The position numbers and the translations under genes are program-made. A stretch of 64,000 nt of DNA from Novosphingobium sp. B 225 (GTDB lineage Bacteria > Pseudomonadota > Alphaproteobacteria > Sphingomonadales > Sphingomonadaceae). The DNA is taken from contig NZ_MWLM01000069.1 of NCBI RefSeq assembly GCF_002198665.1, forward strand, positions 65,663-129,662, given 5' to 3'. Position 1 is the first letter of the stretch, and each line of letters starts with the position of its first letter. Below are positions 17,035 through 25,168 of this stretch, piece by piece. Below the pieces are notes generated by a model. The model had not been told where the DNA came from. It was given only the letters and a program-made list of their open reading frames with translations, and did not search any database.

Positions 17035-18513
17035 ATGGAAAAACCGCGCCAGAATTGGGCCGGGCTGTGCAACATCAGCTTCGGGTTCTTCGGTATCCAG
17101 ATCGGCTTTGCCTTGCAGAACGCCAATATGAGCCGGGTGTTCCAGTCGCTGGGGTCGAGCATCGATGACTTGCCCGCGCTGTGGATCGCCGCGCCGCTGA
17201 CCGGGCTGCTGGTCCAGCCGGTGATCGGCCATCTGAGCGACAAGACCTGGCTGGGCCGGCTGGGGCGGCGGCGGCCGTTCTTTCTGGCCGGGGCGCTGCT
17301 GGCAGCCTTGTCGCTGGTCCTGATGCCGCAAAGCACCATGCTGCTGTCGGCGGCCATGCTGCTGTGGCTGCTCGATGCCAGCCTCAATGTGGCGATGGAA
17401 CCGTTCCGCGCCTTTGTGGGCGATATGCTGCGCAAGGATCAGCACACTGCCGGATATGGCGTGCAGACTGCCTTCATCGGGGCGGGGGCAGTGGCGGGAT
17501 CGCTGTTCCCCTACCTGCTCGATCACTTCGGCGTGTCGAACGAAGCGCCGCTGGGGGCGATCCCCGATACGGTGCGCTATTCGTTCTGGGCGGGCGGTGC
17601 GGCGCTGCTGGGGGCAGTGCTGTGGACCGTGCTGACCACGCAGGAATACTCGCCCGATCAGCTCCGCGCCTTTGGCGAGGCAGAGGAAGCCGCAGTGCCG
17701 GGGCCGGACCTTGCCGCACGCAGCCTGCTTACTGCGCTGCCCTGGCTGGTGGCCGGCGCGCTGGTTGCCGGGGCAACGCGGCACTGGGCGCTGAAGCAAG
17801 AGGTTTACCTGCTCGGCGGCTTGCTGGCCGGTTATGGCCTTGCCACCATGGCCGCGATCCTGCTGGCGCGCGCGGGCCGGGCGCAATCGATGCTGGCCAG
17901 CATTGTCGGTGATTTTTCAGGCATGCCTCCGATCATGCGGCGGCTCGCGGTGGTGCAGTTCTTCAGCTGGTCCGCGCTGTTCATCATGTGGATCAACACC
18001 ACCCCGGTGGTGGCACAGAGCTTTTTCGGATCGGGCGATCCGGCCAGCGCCGCCTATCAACAGGGCGCCAACTGGGTGGGAGTGCTGTTCTCGGTCTATA
18101 ACGGGGTTGCTGCCGTTGCGGCGCTGACTTTGCTGCCGTGGTTATCGCGCCGGATCGGGCAAGTCCGAACCCATGCGCTGTGCCTGCTGGCAGGGGCACT
18201 GGGCTATGCCAGCTTCTTTGTCCTGCGCGATCCGCAGCACTTGTTGCTGAGCGAAGTGCTGGTCGGGATTGCCTGGGCTTCGATCCTGGCCATGCCGTAC
18301 GCAATCCTTGCCAGCAGCCTGCCGCAGGCCAAGCTGGGAATCTACATGGGCCTGTTCAATGTCTTCGTGGTGGTGCCGCAATTGCTGGTCGCGACGGTGA
18401 TGGGATCGATCATGCAGGCTTGGTTCCCCGGCGAGCCGATCTGGACCATGGCTTTTGCGGCGGGCACACTGGTTCTCGCGGCTGTGGCCACGTTGCGGGT
18501 GGAGAGGTCCTGA
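17035..18513 (+). CDS. MFS sugar transporter (MalY/SLC45-like)
   Basis: A 492-residue major facilitator with about 12 membrane segments. It opens GLCNISFGFFGIQIGFALQN and has VQPVIGHLSDKTW followed by GRRRPF, which are hallmarks of the SLC45/sucrose-maltose type transporters found in Caulobacter and sphingomonad maltose loci. GGGGAGAGGA precedes the ATG at 17035. It lies behind the LacI gene with its own candidate operator and would carry maltose or maltodextrin from periplasm to cytoplasm for the GH13 alpha-glucosidase. Confidence 0.92.
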   Translation: MEKPRQNWAGLCNISFGFFGIQIGFALQNANMSRVFQSLGSSIDDLPALWIAAPLTGLLVQPVIGHLSDKTWLGRLGRRRPFFLAGALLAALSLVLMPQSTMLLSAAMLLWLLDASLNVAMEPFRAFVGDMLRKDQHTAGYGVQTAFIGAGAVAGSLFPYLLDHFGVSNEAPLGAIPDTVRYSFWAGGAALLGAVLWTVLTTQEYSPDQLRAFGEAEEAAVPGPDLAARSLLTALPWLVAGALVAGATRHWALKQEVYLLGGLLAGYGLATMAAILLARAGRAQSMLASIVGDFSGMPPIMRRLAVVQFFSWSALFIMWINTTPVVAQSFFGSGDPASAAYQQGANWVGVLFSVYNGVAAVAALTLLPWLSRRIGQVRTHALCLLAGALGYASFFVLRDPQHLLLSEVLVGIAWASILAMPYAILASSLPQAKLGIYMGLFNVFVVVPQLLVATVMGSIMQAWFPGEPIWTMAFAAGTLVLAAVATLRVERS

Positions 18514-18515
18514 CT

Positions 18516-20459
18516 CTAAAAATCCGCCGCCAGTTGCAAGGTCAGGGTGCGCGGGGTGGTATAGGTGAAGCCGCCGCTGGTGCTGACCTGCCAGCCGTAA
18601 TTGTTGAACGCGTTGAGCAGCACCGGACGCAGCAACCAGTCTGCTCCGGCCGCCTTGAAGCGATAGCGTGCGCCCAGGTTTACCGTGGCACGCGCCGGGG
18701 CGTAGAGCGTGTTGGCCGAATTGCCGACCCGGCCGGACAAGCTTTCCAGCGCCAGATCAAAGCTTAGCGGGCTTTTCCCGTGATCGAGCCGCCAATCCAG
18801 GTTGGCTGCGCTGCGACGGCGGATCTGGCCGACCGGACGCACGCCGATCAGTTTTGCCTCAACCGCCTCTCCGGAAATGCGCGGATCGAGCAGCATGGTC
18901 CCGCCAACCAGCGTCAGCCCGGGCGCCAGCTGCCCCGTCAGCGACAGTTCGATGCCCTGGTTGCGCAGTTTCCCCAGCTTGCGATAGCGCAGCGCCGGAT
19001 CGAGGTTGAAGTAAGGCTTGGTGATCTTGAACAGCCCCGCGATCAGCGTCAGGCGCGGGGTAACGGAATACTTGATCCCGGCTTCAATCTGCCGCGTGTG
19101 GATCGCGGCCGGGGCTTCGGCGCGATTGGTCGCGATGTCGGGGGCGATCAAGGCTTCTTCCTGACCGTGACTGACCCCGGCATAGATCATCAGGCTGTGC
19201 GCCGGGTTCCACGACCCGCCCAGATTGAACAGCAGCGGGTGATCGCGCGTGATCGGATCGGCCAGCGCCGGATTGGCAAAGTCGATTGCCTTGCGATAGT
19301 TGCTGGTCGAAACCCCGGCGTCGAAGCTGAACCCGTGCGCCGATACCAACGACCAGGCCAGGCCATAGGTCAACTGGCGCACACGGTCCTGGTTCTTCGG
19401 GCCGATCGTGATCACCGGTTCGGGACGGGGATCGGGAGCCAGCACGGTGCTGGGTCCCAGCAACACGGTCTGCGCCCCGCCAAACCGCCGGTCGCGCGCG
19501 CGGCCGCGCAGCGATGCCGTCAGCTGCTGGCTGATGCTGCCGCTGGTCCAGCGCTTTACCAGCCGCATTTCGCCCGAAAGCGATCCATCGCGGCTGTCGG
19601 CATCGGCCACGATCCGGTGGCTGGCCACCGTACCGTCGTGCTGCACCCCGGCCATGATGTCGGCAAAGACGCTGTGCTGGTCACGCAGGCTGTAAAACAG
19701 GCCAGCTTCCGCCCGCAGTCCGCCCAGCGGCGCCTTGATCACGGCTCCGGCGGTCCACAGATCCTGGCTGCGTGATGTCCAGTCCTGCGCATGGTTTTCG
19801 CCACGCTTCAGCTTGGGCGGCAGGGCTGTGCCAGCCGGGAAATAGACGGGCACGGCCTCGTCACTGCGATAGATGAAATCGCCTCCAAACAGCAGCACCT
19901 GCGTGTCCGGGGAAGGCCGCCAGGCGAGCGTTGCCCCGACCGTGCGGTAACGCGATTGGCCACCTTCAAACCGCTGCGCGTTGCGCCAGCCGAACCCGCC
20001 CGACAGGCCCAGCCGCTCACCATCAAACGGCTGCTTGAATTCAAACGACCCGCCCATGCCGCGGGCATTGGACGAGCCCTGTTCCAGGTTGAGCGAATAG
20101 ATCGGCTTGCCGTGTGGCTGGGTCAGCGAATAGTCGACCAGGCCGGTGGGCGCGGGGAAGGGATAACGCAGCGTGGCGGGGCCAACGCGGATTGTGTTGC
20201 CATCGACCAGGCGTGATGAAATGCGGTCCACCTGATCGAAGTACAGCCCTTCCAGCCGGACATTCCCAGCGTCGACCGGGTTGAACCCGCGCACGTCTTC
20301 GCTGTTGTAGAGCCCGGTCTTCTCGCTGCCGACCGAGCGGCCGAAAGCATCGCTCGACTGCGTGGTCGCATTCTCGCTTGCGCGTTGGGCCAGCGCGGCA
20401 TGTGGCGTCATGGCGAGCGTCAGCCCGGTCAGGCCCCCGATGATGAAAAGCGAACGCAC
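18516..20459 (-). CDS. TonB-dependent receptor, short form
   Basis: A 647-residue outer-membrane receptor with signal peptide (LFIIGGLTGLTLAMTPHAALA). The plug (about 40-150) includes NSEDVRGFNPVDAGNVRLEG; the barrel ends RTLTLQLAADF. There is no obvious canonical TonB box or CarboxypepD domain. It is closer in size and plug layout to siderophore-type receptors than to the maltodextrin receptor next door. It converges on the MFS gene with only 2 nt between stops and lies 87 nt downstream of the VOC gene, so it could belong to either an hpd-VOC transcript or its own. Ligand unknown. Confidence 0.87.
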   Translation of the reverse strand: MRSLFIIGGLTGLTLAMTPHAALAQRASENATTQSSDAFGRSVGSEKTGLYNSEDVRGFNPVDAGNVRLEGLYFDQVDRISSRLVDGNTIRVGPATLRYPFPAPTGLVDYSLTQPHGKPIYSLNLEQGSSNARGMGGSFEFKQPFDGERLGLSGGFGWRNAQRFEGGQSRYRTVGATLAWRPSPDTQVLLFGGDFIYRSDEAVPVYFPAGTALPPKLKRGENHAQDWTSRSQDLWTAGAVIKAPLGGLRAEAGLFYSLRDQHSVFADIMAGVQHDGTVASHRIVADADSRDGSLSGEMRLVKRWTSGSISQQLTASLRGRARDRRFGGAQTVLLGPSTVLAPDPRPEPVITIGPKNQDRVRQLTYGLAWSLVSAHGFSFDAGVSTSNYRKAIDFANPALADPITRDHPLLFNLGGSWNPAHSLMIYAGVSHGQEEALIAPDIATNRAEAPAAIHTRQIEAGIKYSVTPRLTLIAGLFKITKPYFNLDPALRYRKLGKLRNQGIELSLTGQLAPGLTLVGGTMLLDPRISGEAVEAKLIGVRPVGQIRRRSAANLDWRLDHGKSPLSFDLALESLSGRVGNSANTLYAPARATVNLGARYRFKAAGADWLLRPVLLNAFNNYGWQVSTSGGFTYTTPRTLTLQLAADF

Positions 20460-20546
20460 GGCGATGCCCTTAGCCGGTTATGTCCGGTTGGAAAGGGCAA
20501 TTTGGTGCCGTTCGTCGATCCAATATGACTGGCAGGTGATCTGCCC

Positions 20547-21101
20547 TCAGCGGTCACCCCGCTCGGCCGGATCTTCGTGCAGCCAGGCGGCGTGACGCGG
20601 AGCGCGCTTGGTCTGGCTCCATTCCTCCAGCATCGCCGGGGCCAGTTCGCGCAGCTGCGCATATTGGTCCGGCGTGCCGATGTTGCAGGCCAGTTCCAAC
20701 CGGTGACCATTGGGATCGAAGAAATAGATCGAGCGGAAAATGCCGTGCCAGGTCGGCCCCAGCACGTCGATCCCCTGCGCCTCGATATGCGCCTTGGCGG
20801 CAAGCAGTGCGGCTTCGTCCGCCACTTCGAAGGCGAGGTGCTGGACCCAGGCCGGGGTGCCCGGATCTCGGCCCATTTCCGGCTGCTGCGGCAATTCGAA
20901 AAAGGCAAGCACGTTACCCCCGCCGCAGTCGAGGAACACGTGCATGTAGGGATCGTCTTCGCCGGTGGATGGCACGGTGTCCTCGGCAAAGGCGGTGGTA
21001 TAGGTCATGCCCAGCACGCGGGCGTACCATTCCACCGTCTCTTTCGCGTCGCGGCAGCGATAGGCGACGTGGTGGATGCGCTGGAGGACGGGGACGGTCA
21101 T
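20547..21101 (-). CDS. VOC (glyoxalase/dioxygenase) family protein
   Basis: A 184-residue protein with two half-domains of the vicinal-oxygen-chelate fold: [20 protein letters not shown] at the start (metal His), then [17 protein letters not shown] and a C-terminal [12 protein letters not shown] with the metal Glu. The gene overlaps the hpd stop by 4 nt, so it is made together with 4-hydroxyphenylpyruvate dioxygenase. It may be an extradiol-type dioxygenase, isomerase or glyoxalase acting in tyrosine/homogentisate metabolism; the reaction cannot be fixed from sequence. Confidence 0.85.
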   Translation of the reverse strand: MTVPVLQRIHHVAYRCRDAKETVEWYARVLGMTYTTAFAEDTVPSTGEDDPYMHVFLDCGGGNVLAFFELPQQPEMGRDPGTPAWVQHLAFEVADEAALLAAKAHIEAQGIDVLGPTWHGIFRSIYFFDPNGHRLELACNIGTPDQYAQLRELAPAMLEEWSQTKRAPRHAAWLHEDPAERGDR

Positions 21102-22198
21102 TCGCCTGCTCCTTCCACCTGCAGCGCTCCGCGCCGCAGCTGGTCACGCTCCATGCTTTCGAACAGGGCAGTGAAGTTGCCTTCGCCAAAACCTTCATCC
21201 TTCTTGCGCTGGATGAATTCGAAGAACACCGGGCCGACCATCGTTTCGGAAAAAATCTGCAGCAGCAGCCGGGGATCGCCCGCCGTGGTCGAGCCATCGA
21301 GCAGGATGCCGCGCTGTTGCAGTTCTTCCACCGGCTCGCCGTGGCCGGGCAGCCGCTCGGCCAGCATTTCGTAATAGGTGGCAGGTGGCGGCGTCATGAA
21401 AGGGGTGCCCAGCGTTTTCAGCTTGTCCCAGCAGCCCAGCAGATCATCACAGGAAAAGGCGATGTGCTGAATCCCCTCGCCATTGTAGGCGCGCAGGAAT
21501 TCCTCGATCTGGCCGCCGCCGCTGCGGCCTTCCTCGTTCAGCGGAATGCGGATCTTGCCATCGGGCGCGGTCATCGCCTTGCTGGTGAGGCCGGTATATT
21601 CGCCCTTGATGTCGAAATAGCGGATCTCGCGGAAACCGGCGATCCGTTCATAGAACGCCGCCCAATGCGCCATGCGTCCGCCATAGACGTTGTGGGTCAA
21701 GTGATCGATCGTGTGGAATCCCGCGCCCTTGGGGTGGCGATCGACGCCGGGCAGATAGACGAAGTCGATGTCGTAGATCGAAAGATCGCCCGCTTCCTGC
21801 CCGTCATAGCGGTCGATCAGGTAGATGATCGACCCGCCGATCCCGCGGATCGCAGGCAGGCGCAGTTCCATCACCCCGGTGCGGCTTTCCACCGGCTCCG
21901 CCCCGCGTTCCAGCGCCAGCTTGTACGCCTTGGCCGCATCCTTGACCCGCCAGCCCATGCCGCAAGCCGAAGCGCCATGTTCTGCGCCGAACCACGCTGC
22001 CGGGCTGCGCGGCTCGTAATTGGCAATCAGGTTGATCGCGCCTTGCCGCCACAGTTGCACGTCTTTCGAACGGTGCTGCGCGATCAGCGTAAATCCCATC
22101 GCCGCGAAGACCGGTTCCAGCACACCCTTTTCGGGTGCGCAGAATTCGATGAATTCAAAGCCGTCGAGGCCAAGGGGGTTGTCGAACAGGTCGGCCAT
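21098..22198 (-). CDS. hpd: 4-hydroxyphenylpyruvate dioxygenase
   Basis: A 366-residue HPPD that turns 4-hydroxyphenylpyruvate into homogentisate in tyrosine breakdown, using one Fe(II). Both VOC domains are visible: N-terminal [11 protein letters not shown], middle [12 protein letters not shown] (first iron His), [11 protein letters not shown] (second His) and the C-terminal signature [19 protein letters not shown] with the Glu ligand and GFGEGNF. Length and motifs match complete bacterial enzymes. The ATG at 22198 is chosen ([10 protein letters not shown]); an upstream TTG would add 11 residues. It heads a two-gene unit with the VOC gene. Confidence 0.96.
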   Translation of the reverse strand: MADLFDNPLGLDGFEFIEFCAPEKGVLEPVFAAMGFTLIAQHRSKDVQLWRQGAINLIANYEPRSPAAWFGAEHGASACGMGWRVKDAAKAYKLALERGAEPVESRTGVMELRLPAIRGIGGSIIYLIDRYDGQEAGDLSIYDIDFVYLPGVDRHPKGAGFHTIDHLTHNVYGGRMAHWAAFYERIAGFREIRYFDIKGEYTGLTSKAMTAPDGKIRIPLNEEGRSGGGQIEEFLRAYNGEGIQHIAFSCDDLLGCWDKLKTLGTPFMTPPPATYYEMLAERLPGHGEPVEELQQRGILLDGSTTAGDPRLLLQIFSETMVGPVFFEFIQRKKDEGFGEGNFTALFESMERDQLRRGALQVEGAGE

Positions 22199-22318
22199 GG
22201 CGGCGCGTGCTCCAATGCATGAAAGTTGCAAATGAAACTATATCGAGGGAGGGAGGGAGTCAAGCGCAGGGTGGGCACGGGATGGCGTCCTCGACCTCCA
22301 ATTGACCACCCAAGCACC

Positions 22319-22380
22319 GTTCGTGTCGAGCGAAGTCGAGACACGCCGCGCGAGGTGTCTCGACTTCGCTCGACACGAAC
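22319..22380. repeat. Dispersed palindromic repeat, copy 2
   Basis: Perfect 26-nt inverted arms (22319-22344 and 22355-22380) around a 10-nt loop, starting GTTCGTGTCGAGCGAAG. It is the same element as at 4877-4934. It lies in the 201-bp gap between the agmatine deiminase stop and the hpd start, 19 nt beyond the deiminase gene, and may terminate that transcript. Confidence 0.9.
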
Positions 22381-22399
22381 GGAGGAAGGGATGCTCCGG

Positions 22400-23386
22400 T
22401 TACAGCACCGGCATCTGCTGGCTGGCGCAGTGGAAGCTGCCACCCCCCGCCAGCACGGCATCGGCGAGAATTCCCACCACCTCGCGGTCGGGGAACAGTT
22501 CGGCGATCGCCGCCACGCCGTCCGCATCGTGCCGGGTGCCATAGGTTGGCACCACCACCAGTTTCGAGGAGATGCAGAAGTTCATGTAGCTGGCCGGTTC
22601 GATCCGCCCGTCCGTCTCGACCCGCCCGGGCGAAGGCACCTCGCGCACCGCCACACCGAACGCTTCGGCCCGCGCCCTGGCATCGGCATAGATCGCGGCA
22701 TTGGGATCATCCGCCCCGGTTGCGCGGGGCAGGGCCAGCACGTTCGGGGCGACGAACCGGGCCAGGTTGTCAACGTGGCCATCGGTATGATCGTTGATCA
22801 GGCCATCCCCCAGCCACAGCACCCGGTCAAACCCCAGGTCGCGCGCCAGCCGGTCTTCAAGGTCTGTGCGTGACAGGCCGGGATTGCGGTTGGGATTGAG
22901 CAGGCATTGCTCGGTCGTCGCGACCAGCCCGGTGCCGTCACTGTCGAGCGCGCCGCCCTCCAAAATCCAGTCGCAAGCCTCAACTGGCAAGCCGGCGCTT
23001 GCTGCCAGCTGCGCCCCGATCTCCTGATCCCCGTCCATCAGGTACTTGCCGCCCCAGCCGTTGAAGCCGAACCGCCGCGCCACCTGGCCGGTGCCATCCT
23101 GCACCACCAGCGGTCCGGTATCGCGCAGCCAGACATCGCCATAGCGCCGCACTTCCAACGTGACTGCCGCAGAGCAGAGCGCCCGCGCCCGCGCCGCGTT
23201 GACCTCATTGCGCACGATCAGCCGCACCGGCTGGCCGCTATCCGCCACCGCGCTGGCAAATTCCGCGATCTGCTCTTGCGCGCGGCCAAGGAAACCCGGC
23301 CATTCGACCGGATCGTGCGGAAAGCCCACCCACAGCCATTGCTGCGGATGCCATTCGGCAGGCATCCGCAAAGTCGCTCCGGTCAT
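22400..23386 (-). CDS. aguA: Agmatine deiminase family protein
   Basis: A 328-residue guanidino-group-modifying enzyme of the PAD-type (Porph_ppase) family. It opens MPAEWHPQQWLWVGFPHD, has YGDVWLRDTGP, LEGGALDSDG, NDHTDGHVDNLARF (catalytic His) and the C-terminal nucleophile motif GGGSFHCASQQMP with Cys320. Agmatine deiminase makes N-carbamoylputrescine on the route to putrescine. Some close relatives act on peptidyl-arginine instead. It lies 4 nt downstream of the M28 peptidase gene, so the two are likely cotranscribed. Confidence 0.9.
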   Translation of the reverse strand: MTGATLRMPAEWHPQQWLWVGFPHDPVEWPGFLGRAQEQIAEFASAVADSGQPVRLIVRNEVNAARARALCSAAVTLEVRRYGDVWLRDTGPLVVQDGTGQVARRFGFNGWGGKYLMDGDQEIGAQLAASAGLPVEACDWILEGGALDSDGTGLVATTEQCLLNPNRNPGLSRTDLEDRLARDLGFDRVLWLGDGLINDHTDGHVDNLARFVAPNVLALPRATGADDPNAAIYADARARAEAFGVAVREVPSPGRVETDGRIEPASYMNFCISSKLVVVPTYGTRHDADGVAAIAELFPDREVVGILADAVLAGGGSFHCASQQMPVL

Positions 23387-23390
23387 GGCT

Positions 23391-25076
23391 CTACTTTCCG
23401 CTGCGGCTCTTGTCGCGCACCGCCCGGAATTCGTCGGTGGGGTGCCAGTTGGGCCAGTCGCTGGTCATGGCCAGCTGGCGGCCCAGCCGGTAATAGAGTT
23501 CGCCTTCCTGCAGGATGCCCGACCAGTCCCACTTGCCGTCGAACTGATCGCTCGGCTGGTGGTAGTCTTCCTTGACGTATTTGCCCGCCACTGCATCCGA
23601 TGCCGCCTTGCCACCCGGCACCCAGTCCCCGCCGCGGCCAACGGCAAACATCGGTACGCCGCGCTTGGCCAGGCTGAAGTGGTCGCTGCGGTAATAGTGC
23701 CCGCGCTCGACATGGTCCTCGGGGCTTTCATACAGCTTCATCGCGGCCATCGTGGCCTTGAGATAGCGGGTCAGCTCGTTCTTGTCGCCGCCGGTAACCT
23801 GAACGTCCTTGGCCGGGCTGCCCGGCGCGATCGCATCCATGTTGACCCCGCCGACCGTCCTGGCCAGCGGATAGACCGGGTTCTGGGCATAGTATTCGCT
23901 GCCCAGCAGGCCCGATTCCTCCAGCGTCACCGCCAGGAACACCTGGCTGCGATCAGCCGCCCCGGCCTTGACGTTGGCCTGGGCGATCCCGGCCAGCAGC
24001 GCGGTGCCGGTGGCGTTATCGACCGCGCCGTTGCAGATGTCGTCACCATGGGCATCGGCCTTGCACCGGCCAAGGTGATCCCAGTGCGCGGTATAGAGCA
24101 CATATTCATCTGCGCGCTTTTTGCCGGGCAGGATGCCGATGACGTTGTGCGACATCGCCTTGCGGATCTGGTTGTCGAACCGGGTGCTGGCCTTCAGCCC
24201 GAGCGGCACCGGCTTGAAGCCCTTCTGCTTGGCGGCGGCGACCAGCGCGGTCAGGTTCTGACCCGCCGCGCTGAAGATCTGCTGCGCCGCATCGCCCTGG
24301 ATCCAGCCGTTGAACTGGGTCTGGTCCATCGCGTCGTTCGGTTTCTGGACAAAGTACTGTGCCCCGGTCCAGCTCGATTCAACCACGTTCCAGCCATAGG
24401 CGGCAGGGAAGGTATCGTGCACGACCAGCGCCCCGGCGGCGCCCTGGCGCGCGGCTTCCTCGAACTTGTAGGTCCAGCGCCCGTAATAGGTCATCCGGCG
24501 GCCCTTGAAGAGGCCCTGTTCCGTGGCGGTTTCATAGTCCGGATCGTTGACCAGAATCACCGCGATCTTGCCCTTCATGTCGATCCCGGCATAGTCGTTC
24601 CAGCCCAGTTCCGGGGCGTTGATGCCAAACCCCACGAACACCAGCTCCGCATCGCTGACTGCGGTTTGGGGCGCAACACGGTACGATCCGGCGACGAAAT
24701 CCTTGCCCGGGGCGAACAGCATGGTCTGCTTGCCGCCGGTTACCGCCAGCCCGGCCTGGTTCTGGGCGGTGATCTCAACGGTGGGAACCTCCTGCGTCCA
24801 GCTGCCGTTGTTGCCCGGCTGCAGTCCGGCGGCCTTGAAGCGTTCGATCAGGTAGGCCACGGTCTTGTCCTCACCCGCTGTGCTGGGCGCGCGGCCTTCG
24901 TAGGCGTCGGACGACAGGGTGCGGACCATGTCTTCCAGCCCCCGCTGCTCGATCGGCACGGGGGTGACATTGGGCACAGGCAAGGGCTTGGCCGCCACCG
25001 GGGCGGACAGGGCAAGGGCAAGTGCGATCACGGACAGGCGATAGGACACGGCGGATACCTCATTGATCTTCATCAT
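23391..25076 (-). CDS. M28 family zinc metallopeptidase, secreted
   Basis: A 561-residue aminopeptidase-type protein with signal peptide (YRLSVIALALALSAPVAA). A protease-associated (PA) domain is inserted at about 145-265, and the M28 catalytic domain has the two-zinc motifs: YTAHWDHLG, GAVDNATGTA, LEESGLLGSEYY and RSDHFSLAKRGVP. It should release N-terminal amino acids from peptides in the periplasm or outside. Start: two adjacent ATGs at 25076 and 25073; the first is taken. It is divergent from glnE with 92 nt between starts. Confidence 0.92.
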   Translation of the reverse strand: MMKINEVSAVSYRLSVIALALALSAPVAAKPLPVPNVTPVPIEQRGLEDMVRTLSSDAYEGRAPSTAGEDKTVAYLIERFKAAGLQPGNNGSWTQEVPTVEITAQNQAGLAVTGGKQTMLFAPGKDFVAGSYRVAPQTAVSDAELVFVGFGINAPELGWNDYAGIDMKGKIAVILVNDPDYETATEQGLFKGRRMTYYGRWTYKFEEAARQGAAGALVVHDTFPAAYGWNVVESSWTGAQYFVQKPNDAMDQTQFNGWIQGDAAQQIFSAAGQNLTALVAAAKQKGFKPVPLGLKASTRFDNQIRKAMSHNVIGILPGKKRADEYVLYTAHWDHLGRCKADAHGDDICNGAVDNATGTALLAGIAQANVKAGAADRSQVFLAVTLEESGLLGSEYYAQNPVYPLARTVGGVNMDAIAPGSPAKDVQVTGGDKNELTRYLKATMAAMKLYESPEDHVERGHYYRSDHFSLAKRGVPMFAVGRGGDWVPGGKAASDAVAGKYVKEDYHQPSDQFDGKWDWSGILQEGELYYRLGRQLAMTSDWPNWHPTDEFRAVRDKSRSGK

Positions 25077-25168
25077 TGCCCCGGCTTGGCAGAGCAGGGC
25101 AGGGCGATCAAGGGCATGGCTCGACGAATGACTTGATTGGCCGACGGGGGACAGGCAGGCAGGACGTG

